A stretch of DNA of 64,000 nt. Source: Heyndrickxia vini (lineage in GTDB: Bacteria > Bacillota > Bacilli > Bacillales > Bacillaceae_C). Positions within the stretch are counted from its first letter, which is position 1, and each line of letters begins with the position of its first letter. The position numbers and the translations under genes are program-made. Shown piece by piece: positions 8,298 to 17,317 of this stretch. The DNA is taken from assembly GCF_016772275.1 (NCBI RefSeq), contig NZ_CP065425.1, forward strand, positions 3,440,653 through 3,504,652. The letters run 5' to 3'. The notes beneath the pieces were generated by a model. That model saw only the letters and a program-made list of their open reading frames with translations, was not told the origin of the DNA and did not search any database.

Positions 8298-9076
8298 TAT
8301 TCAAATATATGTGTAGGTTTACATGCTGTATCATACTTGTTTACCGGATTTAGTCGACAGTCACCGCAAAATACGGGTGAGCCCGGTAATTTATATGTTA
8401 AGCAACATGTTTTACGGATTCTTACGATGGTTTTATCTTCTTTTTCAATAAATTTAAAGCAATTTTTGAATGGGTTGTAATCCTTCCCAAATATCGAACC
8501 AGGCGCGTCCATAACAATATACCGAAAATCTTCATTTGTAAACGGACTCGCGGCATCTTCTTGTTGAAGACGTGATTCATATAACCAATAAATATAGGAG
8601 GCAACATTTTCCCAAAGAATCGATTCGGGAATTTTTGTGATTGTTGAAAGAGACTTATGGAGAAGCGTCAGATTATCTTTAAACAACTTTTGCAAAATAT
8701 TATCACGCCATACATTTCTTTCCCCAGGCACAAATCCATCAAATGATATCTCTTTAAGATGAAGTGAATAAACTCCCTCTTTAGACAATTCGACAAACCC
8801 ATTGGAACTACTGGCGTCAATCCCCTTTTGAAAAACGGTCATTGAATACAATATGGGAACAATTAAAGCAAAGCTATAATTCTTTGATAATTGCGCAGCC
8901 GTAATTACCTTTTGTGGTGACTGCAACCGTTCTGTTAATTCATCTACCACCGTTGAAAGTTTCCCACTGGATTCTTGGTGAATCAACACCGAATCTTTTG
9001 CCGCTGCCTCATTTGTTAGCGCTGAATTATTAATCAAAAACTGTAATTCCACATCATTTAACATCTGTAATGCCAT
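8297..9076 (-). CDS. FhuF-like (2Fe-2S) ferric siderophore reductase family protein
   Basis: A 259-residue protein ending in the FhuF-type iron-sulfur motif: RKTCCLTYKLPG then FCGDC, i.e. C-C-x10-C-x2-C in the last 35 residues. The upstream part is the degenerate helical domain seen in FhuF/IucA-C-terminal proteins. Such proteins reduce iron from ferric siderophores in the cytoplasm. The frame extends upstream to 9142, but that start lies inside a Fur box (9128-9142); the ATG at 9076 has a GGAAAG ribosome site and is preferred. The Fur box predicts induction in iron starvation, together with the siderophore transporter at 15.8-24 kb. Confidence 0.75.
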   Translation of the reverse strand: MALQMLNDVELQFLINNSALTNEAAAKDSVLIHQESSGKLSTVVDELTERLQSPQKVITAAQLSKNYSFALIVPILYSMTVFQKGIDASSSNGFVELSKEGVYSLHLKEISFDGFVPGERNVWRDNILQKLFKDNLTLLHKSLSTITKIPESILWENVASYIYWLYESRLQQEDAASPFTNEDFRYIVMDAPGSIFGKDYNPFKNCFKFIEKEDKTIVRIRKTCCLTYKLPGSPVFCGDCRLNPVNKYDTACKPTHIFE

Positions 9077-9127
9077 ACAACTTTCCAACTTTCTATTTTC
9101 CTTCTCTAATCCTATTATATCTATGCT

Positions 9128-9142
9128 GAAAATCATTATCAA
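9128..9142. promoter_or_regulatory. Fur box upstream of the FhuF-like gene
   Basis: TGAAAATCATTATCA matches the 7-1-7 Bacillus Fur consensus TGATAATNATTATCA at 13 of 14 informative positions. It lies about 50 bases upstream of the chosen start. Confidence 0.8.
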
Positions 9143-9284
9143 TTGTCAATAGTTCCTAGTAAGCAATCTTTGTTGAATCCTGAAGGAGTTTAATGGGATT
9201 TAAATTTAATATGTGAAACAAGAAGTTTAAAAAAGATGCGACAGGTTAGATAGAAAGAAAACCTGTTTATGGGGAGAGGTAACG

Positions 9285-10012
9285 ATGTGGAATTCATTAA
9301 TGTGGGGTGGCATATCCGGTTCAGCTGTTTTGCTTGGAGCACTTGCCGCAATGTTTTTGCCAATAAAAAAGCGACTCATTGGATATATTATGGCTTTCGG
9401 AACAGGTGTGCTAATTGGAGCTTCTGCATACGAGCTGTTAGGTGAATCCGTGGAGGATGGCGGTTTTTTGGCTACAGGGCTTGGTTTTTTAGCGGGAGCA
9501 TTCATTTTCACACTTTTAGACATTTTTATTTCAAAAAAGGAGCAGACAATCGGAAACGGTCTCACAAGCAAAGCTCAAATGGCGGATCCGGACTTGCAAT
9601 ATTTATCGGAACCGTCATGGACGCGATTCCGGAATCGATTATGATTGGTGCAAGCCTCTTGGCTGGAAAAGGGGTAAGTTTTCTCCTTGTTATTGCTATA
9701 TTCATTAGTAATGTACCAGAAGGACTCTCTAGTACGACTGGTCTTTTAAAAGGCGGCTACTCCAAGAAGAGAGTATTGGTTTTATGGATAACCGTTCTTC
9801 TTATTTCAGCTGCCAGTGCTTGGGGAGGTTACTTTTTCCTTGAAGGTGCAAGTCCGAAGGTTACGGCGGGTATCGCTGCATTTGCCGGAGGCGGTATCAT
9901 TGCAATGGTTGGGTCCACCATGATGCCCGAGGCGTTTGAAGAAGGTGGACCTACGGTTGGTTTTATAACCGCACTTGGATTGTTTATTTCACTTTTGTTG
10001 AATGAATTGTGA
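9285..10012 (+). pseudogene. ZIP-family metal transporter split by a -1 frameshift
   Basis: Two frames together make a complete ZIP permease of about 242 residues. The first (9285-) starts MWNSLMWGG after GGGGAGAGG and holds helices 1-3. The second enters near 9580 with GGSGLAIFIGTVMDAIPES and carries the metal-site helices: DAIPES, SNVPEGLSS, then EGASP..., and MPEAFEEGG. Restoring one A in the short run at about 9577-9580 (CAAAT) joins them cleanly. ZIP proteins import Zn, Fe or other divalent metals across the cytoplasmic membrane. Either a true recent mutation or a sequencing error; all other conserved positions look intact, so decay, if real, is recent. Confidence 0.8.
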
Positions 10013-10111
10013 AACGGAAGCTACCAATCTTTGGGTTAACGGAGATGTTTCAATTTGCAAAATTGTTTTTTATAATATACAAAAATGGAATCTTTTGAAA
10101 GAGAGTACAAT

Positions 10112-10372
10112 ATGAACCTATTAAAATATTTCGGCTTGCAGTTTATATTATTTAGTGTACTAATCCTAACCAATTTTTACTTAGACGGTTACATAAGTAA
10201 GCCATTTACCCGGACTGACTTAATAGCAATAGTTATTGGAGTTGCGATACTAATTCTTTGTTTAAGTCTTTATACTCAGTTAAAAAAACGTTTAAAACCT
10301 ATTCGAGTTTTTAATAAAATTTTTTTTACTATTTTAGCGGTTTTTAATAGGGGTTTTAACGGGAGCCTTTAA
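10112..10372 (+). CDS. Small two-helix membrane protein, possibly frameshifted at the end
   Basis: A frame starting at the ATG at 10112 (ribosome site AAAGAGAG) encodes 86 residues. Two membrane helices are clear (KYFGLQFILFSVLILTNFYL and LIAIVIGVAILILCLSLY), followed by a basic loop KKRLKPIRVFNK. The last hydrophobic segment breaks off as NRGFNGSL. A neighbouring frame through the same bases reads FLIGVLTGAFNFI and stops soon after, so a one-base slip in the T run near 10345 may have damaged a third helix. Family not recognised. Confidence 0.5.
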   Translation: MNLLKYFGLQFILFSVLILTNFYLDGYISKPFTRTDLIAIVIGVAILILCLSLYTQLKKRLKPIRVFNKIFFTILAVFNRGFNGSL

Positions 10373-10424
10373 TTTTATATAGTTTTGTTCCAGGTTTTAT
10401 TCTAAAACCTTAAATCCCCTTTAA

Positions 10425-10460
10425 TTAAAGACGACGAGGACTCCTCCCCGTCTTTCTCTA
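10425..10460 (+). terminator. Intrinsic terminator
   Basis: AAAGACG...GAGGA pairs with TCCTC...CGTCTTT and is followed by T/C-rich sequence. The remaining DNA to 10690 is AT-rich with nothing else recognisable apart from the promoter/leader of the next gene. Confidence 0.7.
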
Positions 10461-10707
10461 AAAATCATTGATACCTAATTTTTATATAAGTATTTTGGGC
10501 ATAAGGAATATTATTTTATTTTATTTTATGCTTACAAACTTATATATTTGACACTAAAGTGAATCTCTCCAAATTTCAAGGAATACAAATTTTAGTATTT
10601 AATAGAATATAATACTTTCCATATGCTTTACCTTTTGCTACTTTACTAGTAATTTAAAACATATATAATTTTAAGGAAATGAATTTGAATTATTAGGAGG
10701 TAAAATC

Positions 10708-11097
10708 TTGAGAGGAAAAGCATTCGTTTTTTTATTGGGTATTATTTTGCTCGTTCTCATTTTTTCTGCGCTTGGTGGAATGAAGTATTTTTCAAAAAGG
10801 TCCGATAGTACTCACTATAAAGTAACGGATTCTCAAATAACAGTTGATGAAAAGAAGCATAGTGAAGATTGGAAAAAAACTTGGATTATTGTACATGATC
10901 CTAATAATAGCCCTTCAGAAAAGTTTGAAATTATTATTGAAGATAAAAATACATGGAATCTAATTAATATAAAAACAAATTATTTTGCCTCATACGAAAA
11001 AAAGGGATCAATTAAAAAAGTCAACGATAAAAAAGCCCCCTATCATTTATCACAAATTGTTTATCCGGATAATCCAGACAATATACCTCTTAATTAA
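10708..11097 (+). CDS. Hypothetical membrane-anchored extracellular protein
   Basis: A TTG start at 10708 follows a strong TAGGAGGT site. The 129-residue product has one N-terminal helix (AFVFLLGIILLVLIFSALGG) with a positive residue before it, followed by a hydrophilic domain rich in Lys, Asp and Asn. It is probably anchored in the membrane with the domain outside. No cysteine, no known motif. The gene is AT-rich like its neighbours at 10-13 kb, which suggests an accessory region. Confidence 0.6.
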   Translation: MRGKAFVFLLGIILLVLIFSALGGMKYFSKRSDSTHYKVTDSQITVDEKKHSEDWKKTWIIVHDPNNSPSEKFEIIIEDKNTWNLINIKTNYFASYEKKGSIKKVNDKKAPYHLSQIVYPDNPDNIPLN

Positions 11098-11193
11098 TGT
11101 TGTTATGTATTAAAACTTATCGGTGTAATTTTATATATAGGTCCATATATAACCCCTGAATTTTCTGGTATTTTATCACTATAAAGAATAGAT

Positions 11194-11236
11194 AAGGTGA
11201 ATATTTAAATTGTTGAAGTTATTCACCTTTTTGTTT
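11194..11236. terminator. Bidirectional terminator between convergent genes
   Basis: AAGGTGAATA pairs with TATTCACCTT around a 16-base loop, followed by TTTGTTTT on the plus strand. Confidence 0.75.
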
Positions 11237-11248
11237 TACAAGTTACCT

Positions 11249-11701
11249 TTACTTATTTTCTGCAATTTTCTTTAATGCATTTGCTCGAGAAATAATAAAA
11301 TTTTCCATATACTTTTCTAAAAATAATTTATCAGCAATTAGTCCGATTACCCCTAATGGTGCTTTATATTGAAACTGGTCTTTCATTATAGTTCCATTTT
11401 TTTCTCTAATAAAATGATGAGTATGCACAAAAGAATGGAAAATTCCCTCTAACATAATATCTACAAATCTATTAGGTTTCTGCATTTCTATTACTTGTGC
11501 AGTTAATCTTTGTTTCATTCCGAAGTGAATTGCTTCCCAAGTAACAATATCTCCTTTTTCTAACAGCCCTTTTGTAACTCCTGCTATCGCTTTTTCTCTT
11601 GTTTTAGATGTTGTTTTAGTATGAATTTCTATATTTCTAGCCAGATCAAAACATACTTCAATTGGTGCATTTATAAATATATCATGCTCTATTTTGGGCA
11701 T
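11249..11701 (-). CDS. SRPBCC (START/Bet v1-like) superfamily protein
   Basis: A 150-residue soluble protein with the helix-grip pattern of the polyketide cyclase/dehydrase and lipid-transport family: opening strand KIEHDIFINAPIEVCFDLAR, middle strand GDIVTWEAIHFG, then DQFQYKAPLGVIG and a long C-terminal helix. Such proteins bind hydrophobic ligands; the ligand cannot be read here. Start ATG at 11701 after GGAGG. That ribosome site lies in the last codons of a 37-codon ORF directly upstream, suggesting the two are cotranscribed. Confidence 0.75.
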   Translation of the reverse strand: MPKIEHDIFINAPIEVCFDLARNIEIHTKTTSKTREKAIAGVTKGLLEKGDIVTWEAIHFGMKQRLTAQVIEMQKPNRFVDIMLEGIFHSFVHTHHFIREKNGTIMKDQFQYKAPLGVIGLIADKLFLEKYMENFIISRANALKKIAENK

Positions 11702-11704
11702 TTA

Positions 11705-11818
11705 TTATCCTCCATTATTAATGTTGCATCCAATATCAAAGGAATAAAATTCATCTGTCAATAAATCAGTGAATTCTATGTGATTACTTTTATGAATATA
11801 GATTGGTACATTAGGCAT
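11705..11818 (-). CDS. Possible small ORF upstream of and coupled to the SRPBCC gene
   Basis: An ATG at 11818, preceded by AAGGAG at about 10 bases, opens a 37-codon frame that stops 3 bases before the SRPBCC start. Its last codons supply the GGAGG site of that gene. The product (MPNVPIYIHKSNHIEF...) has no recognisable domain and may be the head of a decayed protein. Kept because of its ribosome site and tight spacing, at modest confidence. Confidence 0.4.
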   Translation of the reverse strand: MPNVPIYIHKSNHIEFTDLLTDEFYSFDIGCNINNGG

Positions 11819-12007
11819 AAGTTGTTGACTCCTTATTATTGTATATATTTAGGTTCCAATCCTTTTAAAGCAGGGATACCTAATTGACATCCCAAGAAGC
11901 GATATAAAAATATAATTATTTCATTCCTGTTGTGAATAAAAAAATCCGTAATACAAAAAAGTTGTTTAGGGAACAATACCCTTTAAATGGTATTGGAGGT
12001 AGTGGAT

Positions 12008-13003
12008 TTGAACAGTAAGAAAATTAGGTTAACGACTTCGGAAGTTACGGGTTTATGGGCACAATATATGCAAAACACAATGTCAATATGTGTTAGTAGT
12101 TATGTGTTAGCAACAGTGAAGGATCCTGAGATTTCCTCTCTTTTCAAATATACATTGAAACTATCTAAAAAGCATTTGAAAATGGTGGAGGAATTCTTTG
12201 AGACTGAAAATTTGGATCTTCCAAATGGTTTTACTCAAAATGATGTGAATTTAAGTGCACCACCTTTATTTTCGGATGACTTTTGGTTAATTTATATACA
12301 TGATATGACCTTGCATGGATTAGCTGGTTACACTCTTTCTTTTAGTGTCTCAGCTAGAAAAGATGTACGAGACCATTTTTATCAGTGCAATATTGATACA
12401 ATGGATCTTTATAACAAATCAATTGAAATTCTTTTATCTAAAGATCTTTATCAACGTTCTCCCTATTTTTCAACAAAACAAAAGAGTGAATCTCCAAATG
12501 ACTTGACATATGTCTTGGATTTATTCGGAGATAAAAGGCCCCTGAATTCAATGGAAGCGGGAAATATTTATTTTAATTTAAAAAAGAGCATTGTAACTAA
12601 AACACTGATTAATGGGTTTCAACAGGTAATTCAAGATAAAGAAGTACTTAAATTTATGGAACAATGCTTAGGTACAATTACTAAAAATATAGGTGTATTT
12701 ACAACCTTATTTGAAGAAGAAGATTTGCACTCACCCAACTTATTAGACGGTGAAACCACAAATTCTGTCGTCCCGCCTTTTTCAGATAAATTAATGACGT
12801 TTCATGTGGGCTTTTTGTTCCATTTAGCCGCTACATATTATACTACTGCTATGATAACAAGCATGAGGTTAGATGTACTTGGACATTGTGATGCGGCTAT
12901 TTTAAGGGATTTAAAAATAATTACTCAGTTCGGAAAATTAATGATGAAAAAGGGTTGGTTGGAGAAATTACCGGTGGCAGATGACCGAAAAGAATTACCT
13001 TAA
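12008..13003 (+). CDS. DUF3231 family protein
   Basis: About 331 residues formed of two similar helical halves of roughly 165 residues each, the usual duplicated DUF3231 (PF11553) build. Matching elements are LWAQYMQNTMSICVSSYVLA in the first half and MTFHVGFLFHLAATYYTT in the second, each with helical bundles carrying His and acidic residues. The frame opens at an ATG at 11987, but GGAGG at 11996-12000 places the TTG at 12008 (7 bases away) as the best start. Family function is unknown; these proteins are common in spore-formers. Monocistronic. Confidence 0.8.
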   Translation: MNSKKIRLTTSEVTGLWAQYMQNTMSICVSSYVLATVKDPEISSLFKYTLKLSKKHLKMVEEFFETENLDLPNGFTQNDVNLSAPPLFSDDFWLIYIHDMTLHGLAGYTLSFSVSARKDVRDHFYQCNIDTMDLYNKSIEILLSKDLYQRSPYFSTKQKSESPNDLTYVLDLFGDKRPLNSMEAGNIYFNLKKSIVTKTLINGFQQVIQDKEVLKFMEQCLGTITKNIGVFTTLFEEEDLHSPNLLDGETTNSVVPPFSDKLMTFHVGFLFHLAATYYTTAMITSMRLDVLGHCDAAILRDLKIITQFGKLMMKKGWLEKLPVADDRKELP

Positions 13004-13080
13004 TTTTCATTCACCTCTTCCTTAAATTTACCTTGTATATGATAAAACGTGCTTTTTTACCGGCTTAAAATAGTGTCTCC

Positions 13081-13106
13081 ACCTCCGTAAGGGAGAGGTA
13101 TTTTTT
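13081..13106 (+). terminator. Intrinsic terminator of the DUF3231 gene
   Basis: ACCTC pairs with GAGGT across a short loop, followed by TATTTTTT. Confidence 0.65.
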
Positions 13107-13120
13107 CGACAATTATGCAT

Positions 13121-13145
13121 AAAAAAGCACACAAATCTGTGTGCT
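13121..13145 (-). terminator. Intrinsic terminator of the GGDEF-EAL gene
   Basis: AGCACACA pairs with TGTGTGCT with a 4-base loop, followed on the minus strand by six T. It sits 2 bases after the stop codon. Confidence 0.9.
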
Positions 13146-13146
13146 A

Positions 13147-15573
13147 CTAATTAAGTAATAATTCATTTTTAAAGACAATGGATAGTTCTTCGGCGGAAAT
13201 AGGGCGACTAAAGAAGTAGCCTTGTGCCTCATTGCATTGAGTTTGCTGGAGAAATTGAAGTTGTTCTCCCGTTTCAACACCTTCGGCTATCACCTTTAAG
13301 TCTAAACTATGTGCCATGTTAATAATAGTATGAACAAGTGCGGCATCTTTTGTATCGGAAAAAATATTTTTTGTAAATGACTGATCAATCTTTAAAGTAT
13401 CAATTGGGAACAGCTTGAGATAGCTTAAGGAAGAGTAGCCGGTTCCAAAATCATCTATCGATAGATGAATTCCCATATCTTTTAATTTTTGCATAGTTGA
13501 TATCGCATGCTTTGAATCTTGGATAATACTTTCAGTTAGCTCGAGTTCTAGATATTGTGGGTCTAGTCCAGTTTCTGTCAATGTTCTTTGCACTACCTCA
13601 ACTAAATTACTATGCTGAAACTGACGAGAAGAAATATTCACTGCCACCCGTAAAGGAGCATACCCCTCTTGTTGCCATTCTTTATTTTGTCTGCACGCTT
13701 CATAGAGTACCCATTCGCCTATCGGGACGATTAGACCCGTTTCTTCAGCTATTGGTATAAAATCAGAGGGTGGGATATTTCCCAAATCAGGATGATTCCA
13801 ACGAATAAGAGCCTCTACTCCAATGATTCTTCCAAAACTTACATCCACCTGTGGTTGATAATGAACGTTAAAATCGCCACGTTCCAAACCTTTACGTAAT
13901 CCCATCTCTAATTTTATTTTCTGTGATACTGCCTCATTCATATCTGGTGTGTAAAATTGAAAATTGTTTTTCCCTTGTTCTTTTACACGATACATGGCTG
14001 TATCCGCATTTTTGATTAAGGTTTCCATATCGTTGCCGTCAGATGGATATAAACTAATACCAATCGATGGGGTTATAAACATTTCTTGTTCGTTAAGAAC
14101 AAATGATTGAGTAAATAATTGAACGATTTTTTGGGCGCATTTTGTAATCTCATTATGAGTAGTATCTGGAAGTAGTATGATAAATTCGTCCCCACCTTGA
14201 CGTGAAAGAGTATCTGTTTTGTCTAAACATGATTGAATTCGCTTGGATGCCTCTATCAATAAATCATCACCCGCAGCATGCCCTAGTGTGTCATTAATGT
14301 ACTTAAATCGGTCTAAATCGATAAACATAATACCGATAATTTGTTTTTTATCATGCGCTTGTTCTAACGCTTGTGTAAGACGGTCATTTAATAAGTGACG
14401 ATTGGGTAATCCAGTTAGAGGGTCAAGATAGACCATCCGATTAATTTTTTCCTCAGTATGTTTTCGTTCAGAGATATCGCGAATAATGCTGCTAAAATAG
14501 ATTGTTTGTTTCTCTTTCCAGGTGGCAAGAGAAATCTCAAGCGGAAATTCACTTCCACTTTTTCTCAACCCATGTAATTCCATCGTTTTTCCAATTACAT
14601 GTGGTTTTTCAGTGGAAATATAGCGCTCCATTCCCATCTGATGAGCCGCTCTATATCGTTCAGGAATAATGATTTGTAGATTCTTACCAAGAATTTCATC
14701 TTCATCATAGCCAAACATAAGACTGGCGGCTTTATTCCATGAAATAATAACACCGTTATAGTCGGCTAAGACAATCGCATCATTGGCCGATTGCACTACC
14801 GAACTAAATTTTTTACCTAACGTTTTGGACTGAGATTCAAATCGTTTATCAATAAGGACGCTTATCAACACTAATCCTAAGATGATTAACATTCCCACTC
14901 CTATAAAATACGCCAAGAGGTTATTATCGTATGACCCGGATAATTCCATATGATGATGGTCATGTTTAAATGTCGCCGCGGACATTCCTGTGTAATGCAT
15001 CCCCGAGATGGCAATCCCCATAATAAAGGCACTCCCCATCTTTTTCCACCTAGCCTTAGGAGTGCCGGATTGTTCCCGAGCCTGAAATAATAAGTACAAA
15101 GCGACTAGTGAAACCACATAAGCTATGACGGCAGATAACCCCCATAAATAGGGATTATATTTAATGGTCGCCTGCATAACCATCGCTTCCATGCCTGTAT
15201 AATGCATTGAAATTATGCCTGTCCCAATAAAAAAAGCACCGATAACAGCTCTTGATTTACGTATAATTGGTTGGCTAACGATCGCTAACGCTAACCATGA
15301 AGAAACGATTGCAGGAATGATCGATATAATCACCCAAGTCGTATTATAAGTGACCGGAATTGACAAATGGAAGGCAAGCATCCCAATAAAGTGCATGGAC
15401 CATATTCCCATTCCCATTGCAAATGCGCCGCTAAATAACCATAAATTTCGTGCGAAACCTTTTGCCTGATGTATACGAACACCCAGATCCAATGCCGCGT
15501 ATGAAGCAAGGATCGCGATTATAATAGAAAGAGAAACAAGCGGAAAATGGTAAGTATTTGAAATTGTTATCAT
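13147..15573 (-). CDS. dgcW: MHYT-PAS-GGDEF-EAL cyclic-di-GMP turnover protein (DgcW/YkoW-like)
   Basis: An 808-residue membrane sensor with the same domain order as B. subtilis DgcW (YkoW). Residues 1-245 are a seven-helix MHYT sensor with three repeats of the MHxxGM motif (MHFIGM, MHYTGME, MHYTGMS) thought to bind metal and sense gases. About 255-375 is a PAS domain (ANDAIVLADYNGVIISWN). About 385-545 is GGDEF with the active motif RQGGDEF intact. About 555-800 is EAL with GVEALIRW and catalytic regions DDFGTGYSS and KIDQSFT intact. It could make or break c-di-GMP; from sequence alone both activities are possible. Single gene with its own terminator. Confidence 0.92.
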   Translation of the reverse strand: MITISNTYHFPLVSLSIIIAILASYAALDLGVRIHQAKGFARNLWLFSGAFAMGMGIWSMHFIGMLAFHLSIPVTYNTTWVIISIIPAIVSSWLALAIVSQPIIRKSRAVIGAFFIGTGIISMHYTGMEAMVMQATIKYNPYLWGLSAVIAYVVSLVALYLLFQAREQSGTPKARWKKMGSAFIMGIAISGMHYTGMSAATFKHDHHHMELSGSYDNNLLAYFIGVGMLIILGLVLISVLIDKRFESQSKTLGKKFSSVVQSANDAIVLADYNGVIISWNKAASLMFGYDEDEILGKNLQIIIPERYRAAHQMGMERYISTEKPHVIGKTMELHGLRKSGSEFPLEISLATWKEKQTIYFSSIIRDISERKHTEEKINRMVYLDPLTGLPNRHLLNDRLTQALEQAHDKKQIIGIMFIDLDRFKYINDTLGHAAGDDLLIEASKRIQSCLDKTDTLSRQGGDEFIILLPDTTHNEITKCAQKIVQLFTQSFVLNEQEMFITPSIGISLYPSDGNDMETLIKNADTAMYRVKEQGKNNFQFYTPDMNEAVSQKIKLEMGLRKGLERGDFNVHYQPQVDVSFGRIIGVEALIRWNHPDLGNIPPSDFIPIAEETGLIVPIGEWVLYEACRQNKEWQQEGYAPLRVAVNISSRQFQHSNLVEVVQRTLTETGLDPQYLELELTESIIQDSKHAISTMQKLKDMGIHLSIDDFGTGYSSLSYLKLFPIDTLKIDQSFTKNIFSDTKDAALVHTIINMAHSLDLKVIAEGVETGEQLQFLQQTQCNEAQGYFFSRPISAEELSIVFKNELLLN

Positions 15574-15773
15574 ATGTATAACTTCTAGTCTCCTTTGATC
15601 GTCAAAAATAAATATGATAAAACTATACTACGAATTAGTTAGTAATACCTTAACTTAAATTAGATTGTTTTTTTTATATCATAAAATAAAAATGTCCTCT
15701 TCCGCTATGTTTTTTTTATTTATTTTATGCTGTTGGGGATAATAAAAAATATATTGATTTTTCATTATGTAAA

Positions 15774-15788
15774 TGATAACCTTTCTCA
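15774..15788. promoter_or_regulatory. Probable Fur box upstream of the siderophore-binding protein
   Basis: TGATAACCTTTCTCA matches the 7-1-7 Fur consensus at 11 of 14 informative positions and lies 44 bases upstream of the start codon, where a promoter is expected. Confidence 0.65.
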
Positions 15789-15831
15789 TTGGAAGATAAA
15801 TAAGTAACTACATAACATATAGGAGGTCATC

Positions 15832-16767
15832 ATGAAAAAGTATCTATCTTTAATTGCCTTTTTACTCATTATCTCAAGTGTATTAATCGCTTGTGGTAAT
15901 CAGAAAGATACATCAAATAACAAGAAGAAGTCAGCTACCGTAACAGTAACGGATGCTCGTGGAGAAAAAGTAGAAATCCCTGCTAATCCGAAACGTATTG
16001 CTGATATTTCAGGATCAAGTGAAGAATTAGTTCTTTTAGGACATAAACTTGTCGCAACAGCCAATTCTGATTCTTATGACTATACTAAACCTGCGCCATA
16101 TATTAAAGACCAACTGAAAGATGCCAAAATTGTCGGCTACTATATGGTCGATAAAGTCGATGTAGAGGCGATTCTTCAAACACACCCCGACTTAATCATC
16201 GTCAGCAAACGTCATCTTAAAAGCGTCGATCAACTGAAAAAAATTGCACCTGTCATCGTTCTTGATGAAGGATTAACAAAATGGAAACAACGATTTAAAC
16301 AAATCGGAACAATCTTTGGTCAAGAAAAAGAAGTAAATGATTGGCTTGCTAAATATGACGCGAAAGCAACTGAAATTGGAAATGACATTAAAAAGAAAAC
16401 AGGTAAAGGTACCGTCTTAACTTTACTTGCTGATGAAAAAAATACGTACACATTCGGAAATGAAGGTTTAGGCCAAATCGTCAATGATGATATGAAGTTA
16501 CCAAGACCTGAAGGTGCATCCAAAAATACTGGTACGTCCCAAATCAATTTAGAAAATATCTCAAAATTGAATCCTGATGTACTAATCGTCGTCAGTTCAA
16601 AAGGTGCACAAGCTGAATTAGAGAAAAGCTCGATATGGAATGGCTTAAAGGCTGTTAAAAACGGAAATGTTTATTACTTCCCTAACCAACCATACTTCGG
16701 ACAATCCTTCTTACCAATCGGAAAAGATAAATTACTCGATGATTTAAAGGAAAAAATGGCGAAATAA
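15832..16767 (+). CDS. Iron-siderophore ABC transporter substrate-binding lipoprotein
   Basis: A 311-residue FecB/TroA-fold binding protein anchored by a lipid: signal helix then lipobox LIAC (Cys at 21). The body has the family pattern: VTVTDARGEKVEIPANPKRI, DISGSSEELVLLG, EAILQTHPDLIIVS and a C-terminal SSIWNGLKAVKNGNVYYF. It captures a ferric siderophore outside the membrane and delivers it to the FecCD-type permeases, most likely those at 21972-24007 (FeuBC/YfiZ-YfhA-like). In related operons binding protein and permeases are adjacent; here about 5.2 kb of foreign-looking DNA lies between. No ATPase gene is present, as is usual where a shared ATPase (YusV-like) is used. A Fur box precedes it. 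Confidence 0.88.
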   Translation: MKKYLSLIAFLLIISSVLIACGNQKDTSNNKKKSATVTVTDARGEKVEIPANPKRIADISGSSEELVLLGHKLVATANSDSYDYTKPAPYIKDQLKDAKIVGYYMVDKVDVEAILQTHPDLIIVSKRHLKSVDQLKKIAPVIVLDEGLTKWKQRFKQIGTIFGQEKEVNDWLAKYDAKATEIGNDIKKKTGKGTVLTLLADEKNTYTFGNEGLGQIVNDDMKLPRPEGASKNTGTSQINLENISKLNPDVLIVVSSKGAQAELEKSSIWNGLKAVKNGNVYYFPNQPYFGQSFLPIGKDKLLDDLKEKMAK

Positions 16768-16768
16768 G

Positions 16769-16885
16769 TAAGAAAAGCGAAAGCGCCTTGCCCATCGACG
16801 TAAAAGACTTACGGGACTTTGACTTATTGTAGGGAAAAGTCCTGAAGTTTTCTAGTCGATGGCTGCTTGCGCTAGACGTAGACAG
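16769..16885. repeat. Compound-hairpin intergenic element, copy 1
   Basis: An element opening AAAAGCGAAAGCGCCTTG and closing with GCGCTAGACGTAGAC. The ends pair (AGCGC at 16782-16786 with GCGCT at 16869-16873; CCATCGAC with GTCGATGG at 16855-16862), and an inner hairpin pairs GGACTTT with AAAAGTCC. The same plan is seen at 45301-45425, so this is a dispersed element of the Bacillaceae interspersed-repeat type. It begins right after the binding-protein stop and marks the left side of the 17-21 kb insert. Confidence 0.75.
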
Positions 16886-17021
16886 TTTATGTAAAAAAGC
16901 TGCCCACAATGCGTATAATTTATTATTCCCACGAAAAATTTGAGGAAAGATGTTTGCCAATTATGGTGGATATCTTTTTCCATTAATTTCTAAAATATTG
17001 TTGCTTTTAAAATGGTTAAAA

Positions 17022-17085
17022 AGCACAGAATGGATTGGAGCGGGAGGCACTTGACTCCTGCGGGATATAAAGGAAAGGTCGAGAT
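17022..17085. repeat. Truncated interspersed repeat (left half only)
   Basis: The text GGAGCGGGAGGCACTTGACTCCTGCGGG, split here as GGAGCGGGAGGCAC and TTGACTCCTGCGGG, resembles the left end of a long hairpin repeat common between Bacillaceae genes. The right half that should pair with it is absent, so this copy is cut short. Much of the remaining DNA between 16886 and 17317 holds nothing recognisable. Confidence 0.5.
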
Positions 17086-17188
17086 AAGATAATTCGAATA
17101 TTCTATATAGTAGATAAAAGTCAAAATCGGAAATTAAGAAAAAAGATAAGAGTATAGATGGATCATGTTTGGGAAATTTGGTCAACTG

Positions 17189-17220
17189 ACCCCTATTTAT
17201 TAGAATAGGGGTTCTGTTTG
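17189..17220. terminator. Intrinsic terminator/hairpin
   Basis: ACCCCTATT pairs with AATAGGGGT with a 6-base loop and is followed by TCTGTTTG on the plus strand. It could end transcripts from either side. Confidence 0.65.
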
Positions 17221-17317
17221 TTAAGATGTGGATTTTGTTAAATACAACCCTGCAGCAAGATTATCTTCTATATTAATTAACTTTATACCAGTACACTAAT
17301 ATAAATTGGACATAGAT

